Positions 35,970-47,900 are shown, counted from the stretch's first letter. The stretch: DNA of 64,000 bases from Sphingopyxis sp. H050 (GCF_001468265.1 NZ_LNRZ01000008.1:1-64000); one strand, 5' to 3'. Notes: generated by a model from the sequence alone, not told the origin. Numbers and translations are program-made.

Positions 35970-37244
35970 TCAGCGCTCGGTGAACGCTTCGGAACGGGCG
36001 CGGAGGAACGGTTTGAAGAGATAGCTTAGAACGCTCTTCTTGCCAGTGATCACTTCGACATCGCAGATCATTCCGGGCGTGATCGGAAGACGCCGCGGTC
36101 CGCTGGTTAGAAAGGCCTTGTCGGTCTCGACGACCACGTTGAAATAGGCTTCCTTGCTAGCCTCGTCATAGATGCTGTCGGCCGAGATCTGGGCCACGCG
36201 GCCCGAAAGCCCACCATAGATCGCAAAATCATAGGCGGTGACCTTCACATTGGCGCGGTCGCCGACCTTGATGAAGGCGATGTCGCGCGGCGCGACGCGT
36301 GCCTCGACCAACAGCTTGTCGCCGACCGGAACCACCTGCATGATCTTTTGCCCAGCCTGAACGAAGCCGCCCTTGGTCGTGACCTGGACGTCATTGACGA
36401 TACCGGTCGCAGGCGAGCGGATTTCGCTGCGCTCGCGGCGACCAGCCGCGCCACGCAGAGATTCCGAGTTGACCGCCATTTTCGCCATCAACTGGTTGCG
36501 CTCATCCAGCGCCTCCTGCCTGAACTGATTGCCGGCCTCGGAAAGCTGCGCCTCGGCCTCGCTGATCGCGGCGGCCGCGCGGGACGCGCTCTGCTCGGCG
36601 GCGGCGAGCTTGCCCCGGATTTCGGTGGCCTCGCGCTTCGCGGTCAGCAGTTCGGTCTGTGGGACAATCGACTTTGCGGCGAGCGGCTCGAGCATCGCAA
36701 CCTGATTGTCGGCGAGCGAAAGGCTCGACCGGAGCGAGGCGATCGTCGCCTTCGCTTCGCTGAAGTCGCGCCGGCGCTGCTCGACAGCGGACTGCAGCGC
36801 AAGCTTGCGGCTCCTCTGCGTCGCGGCGCGCGCCGATTGCAGCGCGGCTTCCTGATTGCACTCGGCGAGCGTCTTGCCGCCATTGGCCGCGCAGTCTGCG
36901 CCGGCGACCCCGCTTCCCTCCCGGCCGAGGCGCGCGGCGCGCGCGGCGAGCGAGCGGTTCTCCGCCTCGATCTGTCCGATCGCCGACGAGGATTCGGTAT
37001 CGTCGAGGCGAACGAGGAGTTGGCCCTTACGAACTGGCTGGCCGGCGCGAACGACGATATCGAGGATCGTCGCCGGTTCGGAGGACTGGACGATCTGCGC
37101 CTTGCTGGACGGAATCACCCGTCCCTGCCCGCGCGTGACCTCCTCCACCTTCGCAAAGCTCGCCCAGCTCGTAAAAACGAATATCCCGACTCCTGCCGTC
37201 AGGATGACCCGGCGTGTCCCCGCATAAGGGCGCGTTCTTATCAT
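35970..37244 (-). CDS. HlyD/LapC-like type I secretion membrane fusion protein
   Basis: The periplasmic adaptor joining the ABC exporter to TolC. An N-terminal transmembrane helix (VILTAGVGIFVFTSWASFA, about residues 13-31) is followed by the barrel-sandwich lipoyl-like half (GQGRVIPSSKAQIVQSSEPA), a long Ala/Arg/Glu-rich coiled coil (about 85-265), and the second lipoyl half and beta-barrel (RSPATGIVNDVQVTTKGGFV, LLVEARVAPRDIAFIKVGD). Length 424 residues is normal. It is the last gene of the operon 50710-35970, its ATG overlapping the SleB-type gene by four bases. Confidence 0.9.
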   Translation of the reverse strand: MIRTRPYAGTRRVILTAGVGIFVFTSWASFAKVEEVTRGQGRVIPSSKAQIVQSSEPATILDIVVRAGQPVRKGQLLVRLDDTESSSAIGQIEAENRSLAARAARLGREGSGVAGADCAANGGKTLAECNQEAALQSARAATQRSRKLALQSAVEQRRRDFSEAKATIASLRSSLSLADNQVAMLEPLAAKSIVPQTELLTAKREATEIRGKLAAAEQSASRAAAAISEAEAQLSEAGNQFRQEALDERNQLMAKMAVNSESLRGAAGRRERSEIRSPATGIVNDVQVTTKGGFVQAGQKIMQVVPVGDKLLVEARVAPRDIAFIKVGDRANVKVTAYDFAIYGGLSGRVAQISADSIYDEASKEAYFNVVVETDKAFLTSGPRRLPITPGMICDVEVITGKKSVLSYLFKPFLRARSEAFTER

Positions 37245-38302
37245 ATGCCATTTCCTGCACTGCTGGTGTCATATTCTCCGGACTGCTGCTGCGCCATCAT
37301 CCGCGCCGATCGGCTCGTTTCCTCGATGGGCGGCAGGGCAAGCTCCCACCCCTTCGCGGGATCGATACGCCCGCCTGTGTCATTCTCGGCGCGCCGATCC
37401 TGCAGCGAGGCAGCGCCGCCTTGCCCCAGCGAGGCCTTGATGAGGCCGCCCTCGCCGCCCACCCCCGGCTGCACCACGGCGCCGCGCGGCAGGATCGCAG
37501 GGATCGCTTCCCTTCCGCTGTAATGGCCGGAGAAAGCCCCCGGCATGCCCCAGCGGCCCGGCCAGCGATAGAAAATATGCGCGCCGATTTGCGTGATCTT
37601 CACCAGCTTGGGCGCCCAGTAGGGCGACACATAATTGGCGTGATAGTGGGTCGAATAGCCGACCGACGGCTCGACATAGCCACCAAGCGCCGCCGCGGCG
37701 ACGTCTTCGGCCTCTTTCCAAGCTCGCGGGTTCGGCGCGCGTTTGAGCGATCCGTCGCACGTAAAGCTGAACTGGCAGACCGGGCGGTTCACGCCCTGAT
37801 ACACGACGCCGCAGACCGACTTTGGGAAGGCGGGATGCGCGGCGCGGTTGAGCACGACCTGCGCGACGGCGCGGCGTCCCGCCATCGGCTCGAACCCCGC
37901 TTCATAATAGACGGCCTGGGTCAGGCATTTAAGCGCCGTCATGCGCGCCACCTCCCCCACACCGACGGGATGGAACGGCCGCGCCGAGACGATCGGCGCC
38001 TGCGCAAATGGGATTGCCTCATTCAGCGCCACCGCCTTTTCGGGCGCATAGGCCGGGACCGCCGAATTGTCGCCGGTGAGTTCGATGAGCTTCTTCATTT
38101 CGGCGTCGGGGACGAAGGCAGCGGAGCCCTGCTGCTCGGAATAATCATTCTCTTCGGCGCCGAGGAAGCTCAGCACCTGACCCCAGATTGTTTCGGAAGT
38201 CAGAAGCGAGACAAGCATAGCGATGCCGACGAGCCACAGGATCGTGCGGCGATCGTCGGTTTGGGGCGGCGGGCCGTAACGGCGGATGGTGGCACCCGTC
38301 AT
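37241..38302 (-). CDS. SleB-type cell wall hydrolase inside type I secretion operon
   Basis: A 353-residue membrane-anchored Hydrolase_2/SleB protein. A transmembrane anchor (TILWLVGIAMLVSLLTSE, about residues 19-36) leads through a linker to CLTQAVYYEAGFEPMAGRR with the conserved Glu, VVLNRAAHPAFPKSVCGVVY, CQFSFTCDGSLKR, and THYHANYVSPYWAPKLVKIT. It is a paralogue of the 19465-20445 protein. It overlaps both the ABC exporter gene (38299-38302) and the HlyD gene (37241-37244) by four bases, so all three are made together. A hydrolase is not a standard type I secretion subunit; it probably opens the peptidoglycan for the secretion complex or the adhesin. Confidence 0.88.
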   Translation of the reverse strand: MTGATIRRYGPPPQTDDRRTILWLVGIAMLVSLLTSETIWGQVLSFLGAEENDYSEQQGSAAFVPDAEMKKLIELTGDNSAVPAYAPEKAVALNEAIPFAQAPIVSARPFHPVGVGEVARMTALKCLTQAVYYEAGFEPMAGRRAVAQVVLNRAAHPAFPKSVCGVVYQGVNRPVCQFSFTCDGSLKRAPNPRAWKEAEDVAAAALGGYVEPSVGYSTHYHANYVSPYWAPKLVKITQIGAHIFYRWPGRWGMPGAFSGHYSGREAIPAILPRGAVVQPGVGGEGGLIKASLGQGGAASLQDRRAENDTGGRIDPAKGWELALPPIEETSRSARMMAQQQSGEYDTSSAGNGI

Positions 38303-40479
38303 GCCGGCGTCCGCTGGGCAAGTATCTCGTCGCGCGGGCCGTCAGCAACGATCCGGCCATTGTCCATGACGATGAGACGATCGACCAGTTCCAACACCGC
38401 CATGCGATGCGTCGCAACGACGAGCGTCGTTTGCGGCGGGATGGCGGTGCGGAGCCGCTCGACAAAGATCTGCTCGGTCTGGCTGTCCATCGCCCCCGTC
38501 GGCTCATCGAGAAAAAGGAGACGAGCGGGCGCCATCAGCGCGCGCGCCAAGACGAGGAAGCTTCGCTGGCCACCCGAAAGGCGCGAGCCGCGCTCTCCGA
38601 TGTGAAAGTCGAACCCCGTCGCGTCGCGGCCGAGGAAGATATCGGCCCCCGACCGCTTGACCGCGTCGATGACCTCTGCGTCGCTCGCTTCCGCGCGCCC
38701 GACGAGGAGGTTCTCGCGCACGGTGCCACTGAACAGCTCCGCATCCTGGCCTACAAAGCGAAGTGTCGAGCGCAGATCGTGCGGATCAAACTGCCGGCTT
38801 TCGAGGCCGTCGATGCGGTAGCTTCCCGAGCCCGGCTCATAGAGACCGCAAAGCAGGCGTCCGAGCGTGGATTTGCCCGAGGCGACGCGGCCGATGAGGC
38901 CGACCCGCTCGCCCGGCGCAATGACCAGATTCAGCCCGCCGAGCGATTCCCGATCGGTCCCCGGATAAGAGAAGGAAACGTCGTCGAGTTGCAGCGCACC
39001 TTCGCGCACTTCGGGCGCGATCGACTGCGCGCCCATCTCGCGTTCGTCTTCCTGATCCATCAACAGCTGGAGGCTGTACAGGGTGACAAAGGCCTGGCGC
39101 CCGCGTGTCATCAAAAAGGCCAGCTGCCCGACAGGCGCCAGCGAGCGGCTTGCGAGCATTACGACCGCAATGATCGCGCCCATGGAAATGAGGCCCGCAT
39201 TGAACAGATAGAAGCCGCCCATGATCAACGCGACGCTCGTACCCTGCTGACACAGGGTCGCAAGGTTGACAGCCGTCGCCGTCAGTCGGCGCATTTCTTC
39301 CTGCGTATAAGCATTGGACGCCGTCAGCCGGCGCCACTTGCCGAGCATGCGGCCCTCGGCACGGCAGGCCTTGACCGTCTCGAGGCTGCCGATCGACTCG
39401 ATGAGCGTCGTCTGGAGCAGGCTTGCATCGACCTGCGCATCGGTCACCGCTTCGCTCATGCGGCGTTGGAGACGCCATCCCAGCACCAGCATAACGCCGG
39501 CCGCGATCACGGGAACGATGGCGAGCCAGCCGCCGATCACGGCGATCAAGCCGACGAACACGAAGAGGAACAGGATATCGGTGATGAGCACGATCGTCGT
39601 CGAGGCAAAGAAGTCGCGGACCTGCTCATATTCGGTGACGCGGCGCGCGAGCGCGCCGGTACTGCCGCGCTGGGTCGCGAGCGGAAGGTTGAGCACCTTG
39701 TCGAGGAGACGCTGGGAAAGGCGCGCATCGATGCTGCGGCCGACCTCGTCAATAAGGCCGGTGCGAGCGAGGCGAAGCGAATATTCAACCGCGATTGCAA
39801 AGATCGCGCCGAGTGCCAGAACCCAAAGGCTTGACGCAGCCTTGTTGGGGATGATGCGGTCGTAAACATTCATCGTGAAGAGCGGCATGGCGAAGGCGAC
39901 GAGGTTGATTAGCAGCGAGGCGAGCATGACCCAGGCATATTGGTCCCGTTCCTTGCGAACCTCGCTCCAGAACCAGTGACGTCGCGGCGCGGCGTCCCAA
40001 GGCCGCTCGCGCGCCGCTTCGCTTCCAGGATCGTGGCGCACAATAACCCCGCTGCCCGAATAGGCCGCCTCAAGATGCGCCCGATCAAGTCGGATGTCGC
40101 TGCTGCCCGCCGGCAGACGCACGACGCATTTATCATCCTCAATCGCTGTCACGACGATGGGACGGTCGCCGGCAAGGAAAAGGATGGCCGGCACGTCTTC
40201 GGCCTTCCAGTTCGCGAGCGAACGGCGCACCAGTTGACAGCGAAGACCGACGGCCTCGAGCGCGTGGTCAAGCTGATCGAGGGGGAGCAAGCCGTTCTCG
40301 TCGAGCGCGATCCCCTTCTTGATCCGCGGTTCCGAAAAGGGCCGCTCGAACATCTCGGCGATCCGGGCGACGGCGCCGAGGAGTTGATCGCCGTGCGCAG
40401 GCGCCGCACCCAGTAGGTCAACGCTCGGCGCAGGCTGCGGAACCCGACGCCTACCGCCAATGTGGGCAGGAAAATTCAT
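38299..40479 (-). CDS. LapB-like type I secretion ABC transporter
   Basis: The inner-membrane exporter for the giant adhesin (726 residues). The N-terminal about 150 residues form a C39-peptidase-like domain (LDQLDHALEAVGLRCQLVRR, AILFLAGDRPIVVT) without a clear catalytic Cys, as in LapB-type exporters that do not process their substrate. Six membrane helices follow, then the ATPase: Walker A GRVASGKSTLGR (about residue 530), signature LSGGQRSFLVLAR (about 633) and Walker B LLFLDEPTGAMD. The start overlaps the TolC stop by four bases. Exports folded-after-secretion proteins directly from cytoplasm to outside. Confidence 0.92.
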   Translation of the reverse strand: MNFPAHIGGRRRVPQPAPSVDLLGAAPAHGDQLLGAVARIAEMFERPFSEPRIKKGIALDENGLLPLDQLDHALEAVGLRCQLVRRSLANWKAEDVPAILFLAGDRPIVVTAIEDDKCVVRLPAGSSDIRLDRAHLEAAYSGSGVIVRHDPGSEAARERPWDAAPRRHWFWSEVRKERDQYAWVMLASLLINLVAFAMPLFTMNVYDRIIPNKAASSLWVLALGAIFAIAVEYSLRLARTGLIDEVGRSIDARLSQRLLDKVLNLPLATQRGSTGALARRVTEYEQVRDFFASTTIVLITDILFLFVFVGLIAVIGGWLAIVPVIAAGVMLVLGWRLQRRMSEAVTDAQVDASLLQTTLIESIGSLETVKACRAEGRMLGKWRRLTASNAYTQEEMRRLTATAVNLATLCQQGTSVALIMGGFYLFNAGLISMGAIIAVVMLASRSLAPVGQLAFLMTRGRQAFVTLYSLQLLMDQEDEREMGAQSIAPEVREGALQLDDVSFSYPGTDRESLGGLNLVIAPGERVGLIGRVASGKSTLGRLLCGLYEPGSGSYRIDGLESRQFDPHDLRSTLRFVGQDAELFSGTVRENLLVGRAEASDAEVIDAVKRSGADIFLGRDATGFDFHIGERGSRLSGGQRSFLVLARALMAPARLLFLDEPTGAMDSQTEQIFVERLRTAIPPQTTLVVATHRMAVLELVDRLIVMDNGRIVADGPRDEILAQRTPA

Positions 40480-41876
40480 GCTGGGTCCCTGAGCGCTTCC
40501 GGGTTCACGGCAGGGGTCGGCTTGACCTCGAAGCGTTCGCGCGCGTCGGCGGTCGCGGCCTTGGGCGGCGCCACTTCCATTGCGTAGAGAAGGTCGTTCA
40601 GCGCGGCGAGCAGTTTGAACTCGGCATAGAACTGCGCGAATTTGGCCGTCTCGGTGCGGACCTGGACGTTGTAGCGGGTGTTTTGCGCATCGAGCACGTC
40701 GAGGAGCGAGCGGCGCCCGACGTTGAACTGCGCCTGGTACGAGCGGAGCAACTCGTCAGAGACCTTGCTCTGCTCTTCGAGTTCCTTGACGAGCTTGCCC
40801 TGCGCATCCCAGGTGTTCCAGGCAACGCGGACATCTTCTTCGGCCTCGAGGATCATCTGGTCGACGCGAAAGCGGGCTTCCTGCTCGCGGCGGTACATCT
40901 CCTGCACCTTCGAGCGCTTCGCGCCGCCGTTGAAGACGTCCCAGCGCATCACGACGCCGGCCTCAAGATCGTTGGTTTCGCCACGAAATCCGTCGATGTC
41001 GTCGCCGATGCGAGCGCTGCCCTCCAGCGACACGGTCGGCATGAGCTCCGCCTTCGCCTTCGAGACGACCGCATGGGCGGCGTCGAGGTCGGCCCGCGCC
41101 TCGCGCACGCGCGGGTTGCGCTCGCGGGCGCGATCAAGTGCTTCTTCGAGCGTCCCCGGGATGGCATTGGCGAGCGAGGGAGGAAGCATCCCGCCGTCAA
41201 CCAGATCAAGACCCGTCAGAGTACGGAAGGATGCGGAGGTGTTGAGGAGGTCGAGGTTCGCCTCGGTGAGCCGTGAGCGCGCCGCCTGCTGGCGTTCCTC
41301 GGCCTGTTGCTGGTCGGCGATGCTGAGAGAGCCCTTCGAGACGCCCTCGCGCAGATCGGTGACGAGCTTGTCGTGGAAACCGATATTGTCCTCGGAAGCC
41401 GCCACGATGCGCTGCTGGAGAAGATAGTCGAGATACTGGCGCGTCACCTGAAGCGCGATGAATTGGGACCGTTCTTCGACGCGAAAGGCCGCGCCGTCGG
41501 TGCGCGCTGCCTGGCGCTTCACTTCCTGCCTCTTTACGCCGCCATCGAACAGGGTAAAATCCATCCGCACCGCGGCCTCGGCGGGAAAAAGTTCGTTGTT
41601 GGCGATGTCGAGCGAGCGGCGGGTGGCATTCTCGAGACGGCGTACGCCAACCGAGCCTTCGACCGAGATGCGCGGATAGAAAAGGCGCTGCGCCTGCTCG
41701 CGTTCGAACTCGATCGCGCTACGGTTCTCGCCCGCCTGATTGATCTCGGGATTGGTCTGCATGGCGGTTTCGACCGCCGACTTGAGTTCCAGACGCTGCG
41801 CCTGCGCGGGCCGCGCGTTCAATGCAATCACGGCGGCTGTCAGCAGCAGGATGGCAATACGCTTTCTCGGCATCAT
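40476..41876 (-). CDS. TolC-family outer-membrane channel (adhesin secretion)
   Basis: The outer-membrane exit duct of the first type I system. A signal peptide (MPRKRIAILLLTAAVIALNA) is followed by paired TolC repeats with long helices: ALDRARERNPRVREARADLD, GDDIDGFRGETNDLEAGVVM and VGRRSLLDVLDAQNTRYNVQ. Length is normal for LapE/TolC. ATG 41876 follows a strong GGGGGGAAG site and gives a clean signal peptide. An in-frame ATG at 41918 overlaps the adhesin stop as ATGA and may allow coupled translation of a longer form. A second TolC gene at 55062 serves the other system. Confidence 0.9.
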   Translation of the reverse strand: MMPRKRIAILLLTAAVIALNARPAQAQRLELKSAVETAMQTNPEINQAGENRSAIEFEREQAQRLFYPRISVEGSVGVRRLENATRRSLDIANNELFPAEAAVRMDFTLFDGGVKRQEVKRQAARTDGAAFRVEERSQFIALQVTRQYLDYLLQQRIVAASEDNIGFHDKLVTDLREGVSKGSLSIADQQQAEERQQAARSRLTEANLDLLNTSASFRTLTGLDLVDGGMLPPSLANAIPGTLEEALDRARERNPRVREARADLDAAHAVVSKAKAELMPTVSLEGSARIGDDIDGFRGETNDLEAGVVMRWDVFNGGAKRSKVQEMYRREQEARFRVDQMILEAEEDVRVAWNTWDAQGKLVKELEEQSKVSDELLRSYQAQFNVGRRSLLDVLDAQNTRYNVQVRTETAKFAQFYAEFKLLAALNDLLYAMEVAPPKAATADARERFEVKPTPAVNPEALRDPA

Positions 41877-41914
41877 TCTTCCCCCCATTTGATCTCCTCC
41901 GGCGCGTCCCGCGC

Positions 41915-44900
41915 TCATGCCTGGCCTGCAGCAGCAGCCTGTTCGAGCTGCACTGCCGCGTGCTGTTCGGCCGTACCCATCACGAATGTTTGACCAAGCA
42001 GCGCGCTGCTCTCGCCCATCCAGCTGCCCGCGTCGGACAGCATCGCAGCAGGCGGCGGTGCTGCCTCACCCGAACTGCCAAGCATTGCGCCAAGATCGAC
42101 AGACGGGCCTTCGAGCGCCGCCGTCACAAGATCGGAAATGCTCGCCGTTGGCGCCTGATCGGATGCTGCGTGTGCATCCAGGGTGCCTGGCGTTGCGGCG
42201 GCTGGGTCCGGAGTGGCGCCCTCGGGCAGGACCTGCTGGACGAGCCCTCCGCCGTCCACAGGTGCGGCATCGTGCAGCGAATCTTGCGAGCCCCCTGTTT
42301 CGGCTTCGCCCGGCAGCTCGCCATAGGGCCTCGCGCCCTCGGCCATATCGGCCGTCAGCGCGAGTTCGCTTTGCGGCGGGTCTTCGCTGCGGTGCACGGC
42401 ATCGTCTTCCGGTTTGCCGATCTTTACAGTCTCAGGGCCCGTCCAAAACTCATGGACCATGCCAGCCCGCTCCGCGGACGTTGCCGCCCCTCCCGCTGCT
42501 TCCGGCGCGATCGCAGTAACCAGCGGCGGCGCGGCATCGACGAGCGGGGCGGTCGTAGGCTGCGCCGCAAGGGGCGCCGCGGCGACGAGGCCGGCGGCGA
42601 GCATCGCAGCCGAAAGACCGGTCGATCCCGGTGCCGTGCGCTGCTGCTCGGCGGCAAAATTGGTCGCGAAGGCGGCGTCGGCAAGTTTTCCGGTACTGCC
42701 GTCAGCGCGTGTGTAGGTGGCTTCGCCCCTCACCTGAACCTCGCCATTGGCGGCGGTGTAGCTCCTGTTGTCGGAGACGAGCGAGATGCTCACGATCTGC
42801 GCGTCGACGAGCGAGCGATACTCGCCCGGATCGGTTACGCCATTACAGTTCGCATCCTGCCAGATGCCGAACTTTGCGAAATCCTTGTCGGCAGCGTCGA
42901 GCTTGCCGTCGCCGTTGCTGTCGTAAGACCGGGCAAGGCCTTCGAGGTCGCTGACACCGGGCTTGCCGAACACCAGCTCGGAACCATTGTCGATTTTGGC
43001 GTTGCCATTCTTGTCGATAGCGAGAAGGCCGTCGTCGCGGCCCGCCCAGGCCGTTGTCTCGGCAACGCCGTCGCCGTCATAGTCGAAGGCGACGTTGGCC
43101 GCGCTCGAAACAAACTCGACGCCGTCGCCATCGAGATCGATAACGATCGGTGGTGCCAGCGCGGTGATCGTGATCGAGAGATTGGCGCTGGCGGTATCGC
43201 CGTCACGATCGGTGAGGACGTAGGAAAAAGTCTCGGTCGCGGTGACGGTGATCGGGGTCGGCGGCTGGTAGAGATATTGGCCGGTCGCGAAGTTGAGCGT
43301 AAGGGTGCCGCCCATCGGCGTTGCGACGGCGTTCAACGTCGATCCTGCGATCGACCCGCCGGTCGAAACCGCAATGCTCGACGTGCCGTCCCAGATATAG
43401 GTCGTCCCGCCCACGGCGATCGACAGGATGCGGCCCCCGTCGCCGCCGAAGGCGTCGTTGGCATCCAGGTCGCCGGTCACCGCCGACGGGACGATCACCG
43501 ACAGCAATGTCGATACCAGGTCCTGGAAATCGTCCACCAGAATCGGGTTGTTTCCGGGCGCATCATTGACGTCGATATCGCGTAAACGCTGTATGTTGAG
43601 CGGCTGAAGGGGGTTGTTGTCGATGCCGATAGCGGTGACGTTGACGCCATTGCCATCGATAAAGCTGTTCCACGCACTCGCGACGACCGGCGTCAGTGAG
43701 TTGACGACCATGGGCGGAATGCCGGCGAACTGGACCTGCTGATTGGGGTTCCCATCGCTGAGGAAAAAAACCTGGTTGCTCGCGCCGGGAATCGCCGAAA
43801 AGTTCGCAAGTGCGGTCTGAATCGCACCGCTGTAGTTGGTGTTAAGGCCGATTTGCTCGGCCGAGGGCCGTTCGCCGCCCGCAAGCGGGTTGAGCCCGTC
43901 AAGATAGGCGTTTGCGTCGGCGGCGCTTGCGAATGTTGGCGATGCGAATGCACCCGAGGAGAAGATAACGAAGCGGATCGTCATTGCCCCAGTGCCGGCG
44001 GCGTCGAGCTGCGTGAGTGCGCCTTGTACAGCGCCGATCATCGTGTCGAGTTCGACGCTGTCGATACTGTCGCTGAAATCAAGGATGAAGAGGGTGTTCA
44101 CGTCCTGTGCGGGCTGCGCAGAGGTGCCGGTCTCGCCAGCCGCGGTCGGCGCGTCATCTTCGATGACGACCTCGATCGCGCCGACGTTGGTGGTGGTTAC
44201 GCTGCCGTCGAACACCGAGACGGGGACGAAGAAGCTCTTGATATCCTCGGTCCCCGACGCCGAATGGTCGACGGGCTTCGAAAGCGTGACGTTGTAGGCG
44301 CCATTCGGTGCGATCGTGATGCGGATGACCTCGACGCCGCCCGCCGACCCAATCAGCGTTCCTGTGCCAACGCCGCCCCAGGTCACGGGCACGCCGCCGG
44401 AGTTCAAGACAGGTCCGGGGCTGCCGAGGGCGACGGTCAGCGTCTCCCCCGCGTCGGCATCGGCAATGGTGAGCACACCTGCCGCCACCACATTATTCGT
44501 CGTATCGAGCGTCGGGTTCGGCAAGGCATCCGGGTTGCCGCCCGCAAGTCCCTCTTCGGAGACGCGGGCGATCGTGGTTCCGATCATCGGCGCATCGTTG
44601 GTTCCGAAGATGGTGATGGATAGCGACGAGGAAACCGAGAGCGTTCCGTCGCTGATGGTATAGGCGAAGCTGTCGACAAGGGTCTGTCCGGTGTCCAGCG
44701 CGTTAACCGCCGCCCGGTCCTCGTCGAGTGTGTAGGTGTAACTGCCGTCGGCGGCGATCACGAGCGTTCCATAGATCCCTGCGTAAGTGCCCGCCGAGGT
44801 TACGGTGATCGGTTCGAGATCAGGGTCGTTGTCGGCGACATCGGCGAACAGGCCTATCGGCGCGCTGCTATGGATGATGTCCTGGAGGACGTTGCCGATT

Positions 44901-47900
44901 GCCTTGGGATCGGAGCCACTCGCTCCGTCGAGAACCCAGTTGGTGTCCGCACGCGCGATCGGAAAATCATTGGCCCCGGTTATGATGATACGGATGGCCG
45001 CTTTCGATGTGTCGCCGTCGGCATCGCTCACGATATAGAAGAAGGTTTCGGTGAGAGTCTCGTCCGCGCCGAGCGCGATTACCGCCGGATCCCCCGCGTC
45101 GAGTTGATACCGGTAGTTCCCGTCAGCTTCGATAATGATCTCGCCATATTCGCCGGCGAATGCGGTCCCGATCGTTCCGGAAGCGCCTGCGAATTCGACG
45201 CCCACGACCTTGAGTTGACCATCGGCGCCGCTCCGGTCGGCCGCGCCGTCCATTCCGTTGTCATCGCTGCCGCCGATCCCAGTCAGCACATTGCCATCGG
45301 CAAAGCTCTGCCCATCGCGCGCCACATTATCCTCATCATCGACGGCAAGCGGCGCGTCATCGCGGATTGCGAAATGGCCGGTGATGTCGGCTGTCGCCGC
45401 GGCGGTGTCGCCGTCGCCGTCGGTCATGAGCGCCGTCAGCGTGATCAGATTGCTGCCCGAGAGGAAAAGCGTCTGGTCGGGGCCGGCATCCGGCGCGTGG
45501 ATGACGGCGCGCGATTGGTCAAAGGTGACGATGCCGCCGCCGGCGACCGAGATCCGGAATACCTCATGTGACGCGGTTCGGCCATATACGACCCCGCCTT
45601 CGATCGAGAGGATGACGGCCTCGCCCGACCGGGCATCGACAAGTCCGCTCGCCCCCGCCTTGACGCCGAGCATATATTGGGCGGTCCCTGGCCCGTCGGC
45701 CCCGAAATCCGTTGAGACTGCAAACAGTCCCGAGAGATCGACCACTGCATTGGCCGAGAGATCGCTCTCGTCCACCACGAGAGTGGGCGCCGTACCTCCT
45801 GCCGATACCGAGGGTCCGTCGTCGGCGAAGCGGATATTGCCCCCAAGATCGAGGACCGCGGTGTCCGATTGCCGGTCCCCGTCGCGATCCGTGATCGTCG
45901 CCATGCCGCGAAGCTCGACGAGCCCAGTCGCGAGCTCGATAAATTGGGATGCGTAACTGCCGGCGACGCCCGGAAGGGGATGATCGATCTCGGCGAACTG
46001 CTTGAGCGTGACTATGCCCGTGGCGGAATTGACCGAAATCGAAAAGATTGGCGTGCCGCCCGCGCTCCCCAGTATCTCTCCGGAGACGAGAGCGAGCGTG
46101 ACCGGCACGCCGTTGCTGGTCAGGGCGGTGGTCGCGTCCGCCGTGGCCATTGCAAGCGAGTAAGACCAGCTGACCTGCCCACCGCTGGCGGGGCCGTCGG
46201 CGCCAAAGCTTGCGCTCGCGATCGAAAAGGCGCCGGCAAAATTTGCGGTTGCAGTATCGAACGCAGCGCCGCGGGTGTTGCCATCGGCGGTCGTGAGCTG
46301 GATGCTGTTGGTGTCTGCGCTCGCCGCGTCGATGATCGGGCCGTCGTCGCGGAATACGAGGGCATTGCCCATCGAAATCGTCGCCGAGGCGCTGTCACCG
46401 TCGCCATCGACCACGGTCGCCGTCAAACGAATGACCGTCGACGCGAGGGACACACTGTCATCGGGGTTCGTCGTATCGGCATGTTTGATCGCGCGCATCT
46501 GGTCGAGGGTCGCGGTTCCATCAGGCGCAACGGTGAGCCGGAAGGCTATCGTCGAGGGCACGTCGAGCAGTCGGCCTTCGACGACATTGCCGTTGGCCTG
46601 GAGGATGATCTTTGATCCCGTCGCGACATCGGTGAGGCCCGAGGCAGTGGTCACGTCGAAGCGGTAATCGATGCGGCCCCCTGCCTGGTCGGCACCCAAC
46701 ACAAGATTGAAGAGTGTCCTGATGTCCGCGGTGGCGTCGGTTCCGAGGCTCGTTTCGTCGACAGTGAGCAGCCCGGCCGCTGATCCGGCGGCGGTGATCT
46801 GGGGCACATCGTCCGAGACCGCGACATGGACAATGCCCGAAGCTGCGTCGCCATCGGCATCAAGTGCTACGACCGCGATCGAGCCAAGATCGGCCAAATC
46901 ATCGCGCGTCACGTCGGGATGCAATCCGTAATTCTGAACGAGCGTCGCGGTTACGGTCGCGCCGTTTCCGCTCACGCCGAGTTCGAGGACGACCACCGGG
47001 TTGAGATCGGCATCCAGGCCGATGATGCGGGTCTCAGATTCCAGTTCCCAGCTGAGGCCTCCATCGAGACCCGCCAAATCGCCGAACCCGATCGAAACGA
47101 TCGCATCGGAGCCCTGCGCGAAATGGATCGTACCGCTCGCCGAAACGGGCTGAGATGAGGGCGACGAGCCGCTCTCGAGATGCTGATCGTCTACGGTGAG
47201 GGTGATGGGCGCGCTTGCCGTCGGCCCCGCACCGTCAGCGACGCGGATTTGCTGGACGGCGGATGATGTATCGCCGTCCCCGTCGGTGATCGTATAGGTA
47301 AAGTCGGCGTGGACAGGAAAAACGCTCGTCTGGACGGCCGGATTGAAGCTCCACGCGCCGCTCGCCTCGAAACTGTAGGTTCCTGCGGAATTGGTATATT
47401 CCGTGGTGCCGGCGGCAGCTATTGCGATCGTGACACTCCCGATCGTCACCGAGGTGACCACGGCGCCATCGGCCCCGCCACTGTCATTCTCGAGGAGGTC
47501 TCCGGTGATGGCTGGCGCGTCTTCGGCGACCGTGATCGAGGGTTCTGGATGCGCGATCGGCGCATCGTCGACAATGGTGACGTCGAGGCTCGATGTTGCC
47601 GCCGAACCGTCGCTATCGGTAATGGTCACCACGAAGCTGTCGCGGAGCGCGGTATTGGCGGCGCCGGTGTGAAGGAGGCTGTTGGCGGTGAGTTCGTAGC
47701 TGTAGCTCACCGTCCCGGCGACAAGTTCGCCGCTTGAATCATATACGCCGTCGAAGCCGGTGATAGTCAGGATGCCGAGGTTGGTGACAATCGTAAGGCC
47801 CGGCACGATGTCACTGCCGTCGAACAGCGTCTGGCCGCCGATTTTGATCGATGCAGCGCCATCTACCGCGCTGAAATCGAAACTGCCGCTCTGGATGAGT

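Noticed and set aside
38407-39834. Plus-strand ORF of 475 codons opposite the ABC exporter
   Set aside because: Arg/Ala-rich shadow frame with no family features; the exporter motifs are on the minus strand.
41822-43585. Plus-strand ORF of 587 codons opposite the 3' end of the adhesin gene
   Set aside because: Shadow of the adhesin; composition is typical of a non-coding antisense frame.
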